NCBI GenBank assembly: GCA_031291415.1
Contig: JARLJB010000120.1
Coordinates: 1-57,968, forward strand
Length of the DNA stretch: 57,968 nt
Reading direction: 5' to 3'
From: Telmatospirillum sp.
GTDB taxonomy: Bacteria > Pseudomonadota > Alphaproteobacteria > Rhodospirillales > Magnetospirillaceae
Shown: positions 40,860 through 49,432 of the stretch, one piece after another
Numbering within the stretch: the first letter of the stretch is position 1
Layout of the letters: each line of letters opens with the position of its first letter
Notes under the pieces: model-generated
Databases searched by the model: none
What the model saw: the letters and a program-made list of their open reading frames with translations, nothing else
Told to the model about the DNA's origin: nothing
Translations under genes and position numbers: made by a program

Positions 40860-41489
40860 ATGGACCAATTGACGCTTGCGCAAGCACGGTCATGGATCGA
40901 TGCGACAGCCTCGGTCATCGCCGAAAATGCCCCCCATCTCAGCGAGCTGGATCAGGCGATCGGCGACGGCGATCATGGCGCCAACATGACGCGCGGCTTT
41001 ACTGCCGTGGTCAAGAAGCTGACCGACGGCGCGAAAACCGACGACCTCGGCGGTCTTTTCAAGCTGGTCGGCATGACGCTGCTCTCGTCGGTCGGCGGGG
41101 CGTCCGGCCCGCTCTACGGCGGTTTTTTTCTTGATCTCGGCAAGCAATGCGCCGGCAAGCAAACGTTGGACGCCCAGGCTTTGACCGCCGTTCTCGAAAG
41201 CGGCCTCAACGATATCAAACGCCGCGGCAAAGCCGAAATCGGCGACAAAACCATGGTTGACGCGCTGACCCCGGCGATCGAGGCGATGAAAGCCGCGTCA
41301 CACGATGTGACATCGGCGACCCGCGCCGCCGCCGAGACAGCCCGCGACGCCGCGACGAAAACGGCCCCGCTTCTCGCCCGCAAGGGTCGCGCCAGCTACC
41401 TTGGCGAACGCAGCATCGGCCACGAGGATCCGGGAGCCAATTCCATGGCCCTGTTGCTCGGAGCCTTGGCCGGCGTCTGCCACGAATAG
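40860..41489 (+). CDS. dhaL: Dihydroxyacetone kinase, ADP-binding subunit DhaL
   Basis: A 209-residue helical-barrel subunit holding a tightly bound ADP as phosphocarrier. The metal-binding Asp block IGDGDHGANMTRGF and the nucleotide segment GGASGPLYGGFF are present, as is IGHEDPGANSM at the end. The start at 40860 (AGGAA upstream) gives the family length; earlier in-frame ATGs lack ribosome sites. It is 80 bases after dhaK and nine before dhaM. Confidence 0.95.
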   Translation: MDQLTLAQARSWIDATASVIAENAPHLSELDQAIGDGDHGANMTRGFTAVVKKLTDGAKTDDLGGLFKLVGMTLLSSVGGASGPLYGGFFLDLGKQCAGKQTLDAQALTAVLESGLNDIKRRGKAEIGDKTMVDALTPAIEAMKAASHDVTSATRAAAETARDAATKTAPLLARKGRASYLGERSIGHEDPGANSMALLLGALAGVCHE

Positions 41490-41498
41490 GATTGCGCC

Positions 41499-44012
41499 AT
41501 GATCGGCATCGTTCTTGTCTCCCATAGCAAAGCCCTGGCCGTCGCCATTCGGGAACTGGTTCTGCAAATGGTGGGGCAGGATTTCCCCGTCGTCGTCGCC
41601 GCCGGCGTCGGTGACGACCACCTGGAAATCGGAACCGACGCCGTTCACATCGCCGAAGTCCTGCAGCCCTTCTGCGACGGCGACGGCGCCGTCGTTCTGA
41701 TGGATCTGGGAAGCGCCGTCCTAAGCGCCCAAACCGCGCTTGAGCTTCTCGATGCCGAGGGTGTCGCCGATATCGCCGACAAGATCCGTCTATGCCCGGC
41801 CCCGATCGTCGAGGCCGCCGTGGCGGCGGCCGTACAAGCCAAAGCCGGCGCGACGCTGGACGCCGTGGCCGACGAAGCGCGCATGGCATTGGCCGCCAAG
41901 GAAGCGCAGTTGGGGATCGAAGACAGCGCCCCGGCCATTCCGGCGCCGACAGGCGGCGAGCCGGCTCGGACGCTCGACATCGTCATCGAAAATCCGCATG
42001 GGCTGCATGCCAGGCCCGCCGCCAACCTTGTTCAGCTGGTCAGCCGCTTCCAGTCCGATATCCGTCTGACCAATCTCACCAGCGGACGCGGACCGACCTC
42101 GGCGCGCAGCCTGACCGGCGTTGGTCTTCTGCAGGCCCGTAAAGGCGACATGGTTCGCTTTTCCGTGCAAGGGTTCGACGAGGAAACAGCCTTGCAGCGC
42201 TTGCGGGAGTTGGCGGCCACGAGGTTTGGCGAAGGCGAAGACACGATACCTGTCGCCCGGTCAGCCGAGACAAGACCCGATGTACCACCGAGTGGCGGCG
42301 CGGCGGGTGTCGCCGCATCGGAAGGTATTGCCATCGGCCGCCCGCTTCGTCTGGCTGCGGCACTGACGGAACCGGCCGACTATCCGCCCGGCACGCCGGA
42401 CGATGAACGCCGCAGGCTCGATGACGCTTTGCGCCGGGTGGCCGACGAGATCGGGCATTCGGCTACCGATGGCGGCGATGCGGCCAAGATTTTCGCCGCT
42501 CAGGCTCTGATGCTCAGCGATCCGATTCTGGTCGAGGCGGCACACGCCCGCATCGCCCAGGGACAGGTGTCGGCGCTGGCCGCCTGGCGCGCCGAAAGCG
42601 CGTCCGTCGCCGGCTCCTACGCCGCCATGGAGGACGAATATCTGCGGGCCCGCGCCGCCGATCTGCGCGACATCGCCGTCAGGGTGGCGCGCGTCCTGGC
42701 CGGTGAAACCCAGACAACGAAAATCTCTCCCAATCCGCCGGCCATTCTGCTGACCGACGAATTGCTGCCCAGCGAAGCCATGGCCTGCGATCCGCAAACG
42801 GTTCTGGGTGTCTTGGCACGTGCCGGCAGCCCGACGGCGCATGCGGCGATCATCATGCGGACGCTGGGCATCCCCATGGTCGTCGGCGCCAAATCCATCG
42901 ATCCCGAGGCTCTTGCCGCCGTCTCGGTGCTGGCCATCGACGGCGCCACCGGAGAAGTCTGGGCTGACCCGGAAAGCGTGGTTCTCTCGGAAATCGAGAG
43001 GCGGCGCGGCGCGGCGCTTGCCGAACGGGCCGCCTTCGAGAAAGCCCGGCATGACCCTGCGGTCACCCTCGATGGATGCGGCGTGGAAGTGCTGGCCAAT
43101 GTCGGCAACGCGGCCGATGCCACGGCCGCCCGCGAAAACGGCGCGGAAGGCGTCGGACTTCTGCGAACCGAATTTCTCTATCTGACGCGCACCGAGATGC
43201 CGACCGAAGACCAGCAAACGCAAGCCCTTGCCGCCGTGCTGGCCAATCTCGGGCCCGGACCGGTGGTCATCCGCACGCCCGACATCGGTGCCGACAAACC
43301 CTTGGCGTTCATGGCCTCGGCCGAGGAACACAATCCCTTCCTCGGTGTTCGCGGCCTGCGTCTATCGTTCCGACACCCTGGGTTCTTCGCCTCCAATCTG
43401 CGGGCGATCCTTCGGGCCGGCCTGGAAACCGACGTGTGGATCATGTTCCCGATGGTCACCAGTCCCGAGGAAATGAGCCAGGCCCGCGACTTTGCCGAGA
43501 CCGCCCATCGCGATCTTGAGAAAGGTGGCGTGCCGCACCGCTGGCCGGTCAAGCTGGGAATGATGGTCGAGGTGCCGGCCGCCGCTCTGATGGCCGAGCG
43601 CTTCGCCCGTCAGGCGGACTTTTTCAGCATCGGCACCAATGATCTGACGCAGTACATTCTGGCCGCCGAGCGTGGCAATGGTGATCTCGAAAGCCTGCAG
43701 GACGCCGTCCATCCAGCCGTACTGCGGGCCATTCGCGCCATCTGCGACCGAGCCTCGGAAGCCTGCTGTCACCTCTCGGTCTGCGGCGACGCCGCCTCGG
43801 ACCCACTGGCTGCCGCCCTGCTGATTGGCTCTGGTGTTCGCTCTCTCAGCGTGCGGCCCAACCAGGTGGCGGCTATCAAGGCGCAAATCCGCCGTGTCTC
43901 GACGGTGACCCTGCGCGAGCTGGCCGACAAAGCCAGGCAATGCGATAACAGCGTCGAGGTGCGACAGCTGGCGCGCGAGGTGCTTGCCGACCGCCTGCAT
44001 CAAATCCCATGA
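41499..44012 (+). CDS. dhaM: DhaM-HPr-Enzyme I fusion phosphotransferase
   Basis: An 837-residue phosphoryl-transfer chain in one polypeptide. Domain 1 (about 1-130) is EIIA-Man-like DhaM with His9 (LVSHSKA). Domain 2 (about 157-245) is HPr-like with His170 (GLHARPA). Domain 3 (about 268 to end) is a full-length Enzyme I with His448 (GSPTAHAAIIMR), the PEP-binding barrel (LLRTEFLYL, MVEVPAAALMAERFA, FFSIGTNDLTQY) and active-site-type Cys in SVCGDAASD. E. coli DhaM (472 residues) has only a truncated EI. Here the EI is complete, so phosphate can flow from PEP to DhaL without a separate PTS. Confidence 0.94.
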   Translation: MIGIVLVSHSKALAVAIRELVLQMVGQDFPVVVAAGVGDDHLEIGTDAVHIAEVLQPFCDGDGAVVLMDLGSAVLSAQTALELLDAEGVADIADKIRLCPAPIVEAAVAAAVQAKAGATLDAVADEARMALAAKEAQLGIEDSAPAIPAPTGGEPARTLDIVIENPHGLHARPAANLVQLVSRFQSDIRLTNLTSGRGPTSARSLTGVGLLQARKGDMVRFSVQGFDEETALQRLRELAATRFGEGEDTIPVARSAETRPDVPPSGGAAGVAASEGIAIGRPLRLAAALTEPADYPPGTPDDERRRLDDALRRVADEIGHSATDGGDAAKIFAAQALMLSDPILVEAAHARIAQGQVSALAAWRAESASVAGSYAAMEDEYLRARAADLRDIAVRVARVLAGETQTTKISPNPPAILLTDELLPSEAMACDPQTVLGVLARAGSPTAHAAIIMRTLGIPMVVGAKSIDPEALAAVSVLAIDGATGEVWADPESVVLSEIERRRGAALAERAAFEKARHDPAVTLDGCGVEVLANVGNAADATAARENGAEGVGLLRTEFLYLTRTEMPTEDQQTQALAAVLANLGPGPVVIRTPDIGADKPLAFMASAEEHNPFLGVRGLRLSFRHPGFFASNLRAILRAGLETDVWIMFPMVTSPEEMSQARDFAETAHRDLEKGGVPHRWPVKLGMMVEVPAAALMAERFARQADFFSIGTNDLTQYILAAERGNGDLESLQDAVHPAVLRAIRAICDRASEACCHLSVCGDAASDPLAAALLIGSGVRSLSVRPNQVAAIKAQIRRVSTVTLRELADKARQCDNSVEVRQLAREVLADRLHQIP

Positions 44013-44028
44013 CGGCATCTGAAGGACG

Positions 44029-44565
44029 ATGACCATGACCACCGGCGATCGCGCCATCCTGATCTTGATGGAAAACGGCTTCGAGGATATGGAGCTGATG
44101 TATCCCTTGTACCGCCTGCGGGAAGCCGGCTATCGCACCATCGCCGCCGCCCCGAAAGCCGGCCAGACCTATCAGGGCAAGCATGGCTATCCCTGGGTCA
44201 GCGACGCGGCCATCGATGACATCGAAGAAAAAGACTTTGCCGGCATCATCCTGCCCGGCGGCTGGTGCCCGGACAAGCTGCGGCGCGCGGCCAAGGTCAA
44301 AGACCTGATCGCCGCCTTCGACAGATCGCAAAAGCTGGTCGCCGCCATCTGTCATGGCGGTTGGATGGCGATTTCCGCCGGCGTTTATCGAGGCGTCCGC
44401 GTCACCGGCAGCCTTGGCATCAAAGATGACCTGGAAAATGCCGGGGCGATCTTTGAAAGCGCGCCGGTTGTCATCGACCGCCATTTCGTCAGCAGCCGCA
44501 ATCCCGACGACCTGCCCGCCTTCATGCAAGGTGTCCTTGGTGTCCTGTCCAACACCAGGACGTAG
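44029..44565 (+). CDS. DJ-1/PfpI family protein
   Basis: A 178-residue class I glutamine-amidotransferase-like protein. Glu15 (MENGFEDME), the GIILPGGWCPD loop and the nucleophile elbow AICHGGW (Cys108-His109) match the DJ-1/PfpI family. Members act as glyoxalase III/deglycases or peptidases. Its position 16 bases after dhaM suggests a role with dihydroxyacetone or methylglyoxal toxicity, which is inference. Two ATGs, 44029 and 44035, are both usable. Confidence 0.82.
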   Translation: MTMTTGDRAILILMENGFEDMELMYPLYRLREAGYRTIAAAPKAGQTYQGKHGYPWVSDAAIDDIEEKDFAGIILPGGWCPDKLRRAAKVKDLIAAFDRSQKLVAAICHGGWMAISAGVYRGVRVTGSLGIKDDLENAGAIFESAPVVIDRHFVSSRNPDDLPAFMQGVLGVLSNTRT

Positions 44566-44708
44566 GCCTCGACAAGACGCCGGATCGCCTCTTTGCCTCT
44601 GGGTGCCTATCCTTTTTGCACCGAATGACGGTATCTGCTCAATCTCCAGGCACGTCCGTGCCGCTCGGGCTCTATGGCACCTTTCATATAAAATGAAACG
44701 CGCCACTA

Positions 44709-44818
44709 GTGGCACCGGCGTCTCTGCCGGTGTTTTCGGGGGAGGCGGCAAGCAAACAAATCTCGACAGCATTTCTTGCCGCTTTGGCCGGCAACACCGG
44801 CAGAGACGCCGGTGCCAC
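44709..44818. repeat. 110-bp palindromic element with 26-bp perfect arms
   Basis: Arms beginning GTGGCACCGGCG (44709-44734) and ending GCCGGTGCCAC (44793-44818) are exact inverted repeats of 26 bp. Inside lies a second 8-bp dyad, GCGGCAAG/CTTGCCGC. The shape suits a REP/MITE-like element with no coding capacity. Confidence 0.7.
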
Positions 44819-44827
44819 CTGAACTTA

Positions 44828-44861
44828 GAGCGGCGTGCGTCAAATCTGACGCGCCCCGCTC
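44828..44861. repeat. Inverted repeat with 15-bp arms
   Basis: GAGCGGCGTGCGTCA and TGACGCGCCCCGCTC pair at 13 of 15 positions around a 4-base loop. It follows the 110-bp element by nine bases and shares the GAGCG terminus with the next repeat. Confidence 0.55.
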
Positions 44862-44929
44862 CAGCGGCCATTGAGGCCACGGCCAAGCGCGCGGAGGCGC
44901 GCGCCCGGCGAGGGACATAAATTAAACGT

Positions 44930-44960
44930 GAGCGTGATGCGGATCTAACGCATCACGCTC
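44930..44960. repeat. Inverted repeat with 12-bp perfect arms
   Basis: GAGCGTGATGCG and CGCATCACGCTC flank GATCTAA. Palindromes of this GAGCG...CGCTC type are common extragenic repeats in alphaproteobacteria. It lies 67 bases before the sigma-54-type promoter. Confidence 0.6.
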
Positions 44961-45026
44961 TAAGTCAGCGCCGATGCGGGGTCGAGGACTGAAGGAGTTG
45001 CAGCTCTATTGCGCGGCTCCAATCCG

Positions 45027-45044
45027 TTGGCACGCTCCCTGCAT
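45027..45044 (+). promoter_or_regulatory. Sigma-54 (RpoN) type promoter of the guanidine operon
   Basis: TTGGCACGCTCCCTGCAT has the invariant GG and GC ten bases apart and matches the TTGGCACG-N4-TTGC consensus with one mismatch in the -12 element. Transcription should begin near 45055, right at the riboswitch. Sigma-54 control fits a nitrogen-scavenging operon activated by NtrC. No clear NtrC palindrome was found upstream. Confidence 0.75.
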
Positions 45045-45059
45045 AGACTTTAAGCATAA

Positions 45060-45175
45060 TGCGTCTAGGGTTCCGGCTCCGGTGACGGCGTGTCTGGTCC
45101 GAGAGATGCACTCCCTTCCCCTGCTCGTCACGGGATGGAGCCACGGCGGGACAAAAGCCCGGGAGAGCTGTGCCG
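45060..45175 (+). ncRNA. Guanidine-I riboswitch (ykkC class)
   Basis: The conserved blocks of the ykkC subtype 1 RNA occur in order: CTAGGGTTCCG (45065-45075), GGTCCGAGAG (45096-45105), and GGGACAAAAGCCCGGGAGA (45148-45166) preceded by ACGGC. These are the ligand-pocket sequences of the guanidine-sensing aptamer. Downstream, a CGGTCT/AGACCG stem (45195-45224) followed by CTGTTTT may serve as the expression platform. The aptamer ends about 110 bases before the transporter gene. Confidence 0.93.
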
Positions 45176-45284
45176 CGAGAGGTTCTCGAACGGACGGTCT
45201 CTGCCCGAACACTGGTCAAGACCGCTGTTTTCAAAACTCCCCGCGGGTCATGGCATCAACGTGAACCAACCAAGGGAGTTTCCC

Positions 45285-46364
45285 ATGCGTCGTTCCTTCA
45301 TGCGTTTCCTCGGATTGGCTCTTGGTGCGGCCGGTGTGCTGACCACGGCCTGTTCTCCAGCCCTTTCCGCCGAAAAAAAAGACTTCAAGATCGCCTGGTC
45401 GATTTATGCCGGCTGGATGCCTTGGGGCTATGCCGCCGATTCCGGCCTGATGAAAAAATGGGCTGATAAATACGGCATCAAGGTCGATATCGTTCAGATC
45501 AACGACTATGTCGAATCGATCAACCAATACACCGCCGGAAAATTCGACGGCTGCGTCATGACCAACATGGACGCTCTCACCATACCGGCGGCCGGCGGCG
45601 TCGACAGCACCTCGCTCATTGTCGGTGATTTCTCCAACGGCAATGACGGCATCGTCTTGAAGAAAGGCAAAACCATCGCCGATCTCAAAGGACGAAAAGT
45701 CAATCTGGTCGAATTCAGCGTCTCGCATTACCTGCTGGCCCGCGCCCTCGATTCCGTCAAGTTGAAGGAAAAGGCCGTCACCACGGTCAATACCTCGGAT
45801 GCCGATATCGTTTCCGTTTTTTCCTCGACCGCCGACGTCAACGCGGTGGTGACCTGGAACCCGCAGCTTTCCGAGGTGAAAAAGGTCAAGGACGCGACGG
45901 AAGTCTTTGATTCTTCCAAGATCCCCGGCGAAATCATCGATCTGATGGTGGTCAACAGCAACACGCTGAAGGACAACCCGGCTCTCGGCAAGGCTCTGGT
46001 CGGCGTCTGGTACGACATCATGAAACTGATGACGTCCAACACGCCGGAGGGCAATGCGGTTGTCGAAGCGATGGCCAAGGCCTCGGGAACCGATCTCGAC
46101 GGATACAAATCGCAACTGGCGACCACCAAGATGTTCTATACGCCGGCTGACGCAGTCGCCTTCGCCGCCGGAGCACAACTGCCCAAGACGATGGATCTGG
46201 TGCGGACCTTCTCGTTCGAACATGGCCTGCTCGGCGAAGGGGCAAAGACCAAAGATGCGGTGGGCATCGCCTTCCCCGACGGCTCGTCCTTGGGTGACGC
46301 GAAAAACATCAAGCTTCGCTTCAATGCCGATTTCATGAAATCAGCGGCAGACGGGAAACTTTGA
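45285..46364 (+). CDS. Guanidine-operon ABC transporter, substrate-binding protein
   Basis: A 359-residue binding protein of the nitrate/sulfonate/taurine-like (SsuA/TauA, NMT1) superfamily, with an N-terminal signal peptide (FLGLALGAAGVLTTACSPALSA). A Cys in that stretch is not in a good lipobox. The mature part opens KIAWSIYAGWMPWGY and has NDYVESINQYTAGKFDGCVMTNMDAL, as in the urea-carboxylase-linked binding proteins. The riboswitch upstream makes guanidine the probable cargo. The ATG at 45285 follows AAGGGAG. Confidence 0.85.
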   Translation: MRRSFMRFLGLALGAAGVLTTACSPALSAEKKDFKIAWSIYAGWMPWGYAADSGLMKKWADKYGIKVDIVQINDYVESINQYTAGKFDGCVMTNMDALTIPAAGGVDSTSLIVGDFSNGNDGIVLKKGKTIADLKGRKVNLVEFSVSHYLLARALDSVKLKEKAVTTVNTSDADIVSVFSSTADVNAVVTWNPQLSEVKKVKDATEVFDSSKIPGEIIDLMVVNSNTLKDNPALGKALVGVWYDIMKLMTSNTPEGNAVVEAMAKASGTDLDGYKSQLATTKMFYTPADAVAFAAGAQLPKTMDLVRTFSFEHGLLGEGAKTKDAVGIAFPDGSSLGDAKNIKLRFNADFMKSAADGKL

Positions 46365-46366
46365 GC

Positions 46367-47188
46367 ATGGGCCGTCGGATTATCAACCGACGGCTGGGTT
46401 ATGGAGGCGCGATCTTTTGGGGCGCGCTTCCGTTCCTGGCCTTCGTGATGCTGTATGCGACCTTTTCCGCCTTGCGTTTGGCCGACAATCCCGGTGACAA
46501 GCTGTTGCCGGCCTTTTCGACCATCGGCAACACCATTTTGCGGTTGGCAACCGTTCCGGACGCCAGGACCGGCGGGATCCTGTTGTGGGTCGACACCGAA
46601 GCCAGCTTGATGCGCCTGGGCATCGGCCTGGCTGGCGCTTCCGTCCTCGGTCTGATCGGCGGCATCGCGATCGGCCTCATTCCTTATCTGCGGGCCGGCC
46701 TGTCGCCGGTGGTGGCCGTCATCTCGATGGTCCCGCCGATGGCCATTCTGCCCATTCTGTTCATCGTCTTCGGTCTCGATGAACTGTCGAAGGTCATGCT
46801 GATCATCATCGGCGTGGCGCCTTTTCTGATCCGCGACCTCGCCATGAAGGTGAGCGACATGCCGATCGAATTGCTGATCAAGGCGCAAACCTTGGGGGCA
46901 TCGACCTGGCAGATCGTCCTGCGCGTCGTGCTGCCGCAGGTTGCCCCTAAACTCGTCGACGCGATCCGGTTGTCGCTCGGCGCCGCCTGGCTGTTTCTCA
47001 TTTCCGCCGAAGCCATCGCCGCAACCGACGGCCTGGGCTACCGCATCTTCCTGGTGCGGCGCTATCTCGCCATGGACGTCATCCTGCCCTACGTCGCCTG
47101 GATCACCCTGTTGGCGTTCGCCATGGATTGGGTGCTCCGCCGCTTCAACCGCCTTTGTTTCCCCTGGCTGCAACGGGGGCTGTCATGA
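46367..47188 (+). CDS. Guanidine-operon ABC transporter, permease
   Basis: A 273-residue BPD-type permease with about six TM helices and the EAA-like loop LIKAQTLGASTWQIVLRVVLPQVAPKLVDAIR. It has an extended first periplasmic segment (residues about 36-80). It starts two bases after the binding-protein stop and overlaps the ATPase gene by four bases. An import role follows from the partner binding protein. Confidence 0.88.
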   Translation: MGRRIINRRLGYGGAIFWGALPFLAFVMLYATFSALRLADNPGDKLLPAFSTIGNTILRLATVPDARTGGILLWVDTEASLMRLGIGLAGASVLGLIGGIAIGLIPYLRAGLSPVVAVISMVPPMAILPILFIVFGLDELSKVMLIIIGVAPFLIRDLAMKVSDMPIELLIKAQTLGASTWQIVLRVVLPQVAPKLVDAIRLSLGAAWLFLISAEAIAATDGLGYRIFLVRRYLAMDVILPYVAWITLLAFAMDWVLRRFNRLCFPWLQRGLS

Positions 47189-47952
47189 GTACGCTATCGG
47201 TTCGCAATGTCTGGATGGAGTACGCTGATCAGGTCGTCCTCGAACGGGTCAATCTTGAGATTCCATCCGGTGAGTTCTGTGCCTTGGTTGGACCGTCGGG
47301 TTGCGGCAAAACGACGTTTCTCCGGCTTCTGCTCTCCATGGAGCGGCCGACAAGGGGCACCATCCTGCTCGACGACGCGCCGCTTTCCGCCGAGCCGGGC
47401 CCGGGACGCGGCGTGGTGTTCCAAAAGTACTCGGCCTTTCCACATCTGACGGTCAGCGAAAACGTCATTCTCGGATTGGAATTCGCCGGTTCCCCGGTCC
47501 TGGGCAAGTTGTTCGGGGCTCGCCGGCGTGCAGCCCTCGACCAGGCGGAAACGATCCTTGCCTCGGTCGGCTTGAGCGGAGCCCGGGACAAATATCCGGC
47601 GGAGCTGTCGGGCGGCATGCAGCAGCGCCTGGCCATCGCCCAGACATTGGTAAGAAAACCCAAGGTCCTTTTGATGGACGAGCCGTTCGGCGCGCTCGAT
47701 GTCGGAACCAAAGCGCAAATGTACGAGCTGATCCTCGCGCTCTGGCGGGAAGTGCGGATGACCGTGTTCATGGTGACGCACGATCTGAAGGAGGGCTTTT
47801 CGCTGGCCACGCGGGTCCTCGCCTTCGACAAGGTGCGTCTCGATCCCGATGCTCCCGGCGCTTACGGCGCCACCGTTACCTTTAACCTGCCCTTGGACGA
47901 GAAGGCCGAACGGGCCGACATCGTCGCAAAACTTCCTTTCGCGCCAGTCTGA
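47185..47952 (+). CDS. Guanidine-operon ABC transporter, ATP-binding protein
   Basis: A 255-residue import ATPase with Walker A GPSGCGKTT, Q-loop VFQKYSAFPHLT, signature LSGGMQQRLAIA, Walker B VLLMDEPFGALD and switch His in VTHDLKEG. ATG overlaps the permease stop (ATGA). It belongs to the TauB/SsuB group by sequence style. Confidence 0.92.
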   Translation: MSTLSVRNVWMEYADQVVLERVNLEIPSGEFCALVGPSGCGKTTFLRLLLSMERPTRGTILLDDAPLSAEPGPGRGVVFQKYSAFPHLTVSENVILGLEFAGSPVLGKLFGARRRAALDQAETILASVGLSGARDKYPAELSGGMQQRLAIAQTLVRKPKVLLMDEPFGALDVGTKAQMYELILALWREVRMTVFMVTHDLKEGFSLATRVLAFDKVRLDPDAPGAYGATVTFNLPLDEKAERADIVAKLPFAPV

Positions 47953-48054
47953 CGGCGCGTCGGCGGGGACGACCCCCCCGGCTTTGGTGTTTCCCCGGGA
48001 CGACCCGGACAACCGCCTGGCCTTATGACGCCAGCGCTGATGGAGACCCGAGAG

Positions 48055-48774
48055 ATGACAGATCCTCTCTATCAAGACACCCTTCCCGGCGGCAAGCATT
48101 GGTCGTTCGTGTTGAAAGCCGGCACGCTTCTCCGGCTGACCGACCTCGAGGGCGGCGCCAATGTCGGCATGCTGTTCTACAACCCACTCAATCTTCTCGA
48201 GCGTTACAACGCACCCGACACCTTGAAATGTCAGCACACCTTCAAGCTGACCCGCGGCAATTGCCTTTATTCCGACATGGGCCGGATCTTCTGCTCGATC
48301 GTCGAAGACGATATCGGCTGGCACGACACCGTTTGCGGCAACACCACCAAGGCAATGGTGGCCGGGCGCTGGGGAACGAAGTCCTACCAGGCCGCCCGCA
48401 ACGACTGGCAGCAGAACGGCCACGACAGCTTCCTGGTCGAAGGCGGCAAGTACGGTCTGACGGGTCGCGATCTTTGTGCCAACGTTAATTGGTTCTCCAA
48501 GGTCGTCGCCCAAGAGGACGGCGCCATGGCGTTCGATCCCGACAATTCGAAGGCCGGCGCCAGCCTCGGACTCCGTTTCGAGATGGACACACTTGTGCTG
48601 CTGCACACCTGCCCGCATCCGCTCAACCCGGCCACCGACTATCCGCGCCGACCGGTACTTTACCAGTTATTCCGGTCGCCGGCCGTCACAGAGGACGACT
48701 TTTGCCGCAACGCCCGACCGGAAAACGGCCGAGGATTCGCCAACACCCATCTTTATCAACTCTTCGGCGCCTGA
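48055..48774 (+). CDS. Carboxyguanidine deiminase subunit (urea carboxylase-associated protein 1 type)
   Basis: A 239-residue protein of the urea-carboxylase-associated family: [36 protein letters not shown] near the start, then [18 protein letters not shown] and CPHPLNP. Related pairs are now known to deiminate carboxyguanidine to allophanate. The ATG at 48055 has GGAG nine bases upstream; two earlier ATGs in frame do not. It stands 102 bases after the ATPase gene and 13 before its partner. Confidence 0.86.
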   Translation: MTDPLYQDTLPGGKHWSFVLKAGTLLRLTDLEGGANVGMLFYNPLNLLERYNAPDTLKCQHTFKLTRGNCLYSDMGRIFCSIVEDDIGWHDTVCGNTTKAMVAGRWGTKSYQAARNDWQQNGHDSFLVEGGKYGLTGRDLCANVNWFSKVVAQEDGAMAFDPDNSKAGASLGLRFEMDTLVLLHTCPHPLNPATDYPRRPVLYQLFRSPAVTEDDFCRNARPENGRGFANTHLYQLFGA

Positions 48775-48787
48775 GGAGGACCGGATC

Positions 48788-49432
48788 ATGATCAAGGCAA
48801 GCACGCTTTCCGCCGATCGCGCCCTTTCCCGTGAGCTGGTTCCGGCCGGCAGTTACTGGATGCACGAAGTGAAGGCCGGACAGACCTTCCGCATCGTCGA
48901 CGTCGAGGGCAACCAGGCGGCGGACACCCTGTTCTTCAACGCCGACGATCCGCACGAACGCTATTCGGCCGAGAATACCATCCGCGCCCAGGCCAACGTC
49001 TATCTCGGCGTCGGCTCGCGGTTACGCTCGACCGAGGACCGTGTGATGCTGTCGATCACCGCCGATCTGGTCGGACGCCATGACACCCTGGGCGGAGCCT
49101 GCGCCACCGAATCCAATACGGTGCGCTATGCCCTTGAAAAGAAGACCATGCACGCCTGCCGGGATTCCTATCTTCTGGCCTTGGCGGAAAACCAGCAATA
49201 CGGTCTCGACAAGCGCGACCTCGGCCATAACATCAATTTCTTCATGAATGTGCCAATCACCGCCGAAGGTGGCCTGCGCTTCGCCGACGGACTGTCGGCT
49301 CCGGGAAAATATGTTGAAATGGTCGCGGAAATGAACGTGGTCGTGCTCATTTCCAACTGCCCGCAACTCAACAATCCCTGCAACGCCTACAACCCCACTC
49401 CCATCGAAGTCCTGATTTGGGAGGCTTGCTGA
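48788..49432 (+). CDS. Carboxyguanidine deiminase subunit (urea carboxylase-associated protein 2 type)
   Basis: A 214-residue paralogue of the preceding protein, with [54 protein letters not shown] and the C-terminal [18 protein letters not shown]. Cys and His residues in these blocks suit a metal or catalytic site. The start follows GAGGAGG. Together the two subunits should turn carboxyguanidine into allophanate and ammonia. Its stop overlaps the carboxylase start. Confidence 0.87.
   Translation: MIKASTLSADRALSRELVPAGSYWMHEVKAGQTFRIVDVEGNQAADTLFFNADDPHERYSAENTIRAQANVYLGVGSRLRSTEDRVMLSITADLVGRHDTLGGACATESNTVRYALEKKTMHACRDSYLLALAENQQYGLDKRDLGHNINFFMNVPITAEGGLRFADGLSAPGKYVEMVAEMNVVVLISNCPQLNNPCNAYNPTPIEVLIWEAC

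Larger units (their letters stand above)
44566..45026. other. Repeat-rich intergenic region
   Basis: No gene is supported. It contains three separate palindromic repeats (44709-44818, 44828-44861, 44930-44960) and ends at the sigma-54-type promoter of the guanidine operon. Confidence 0.5.
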
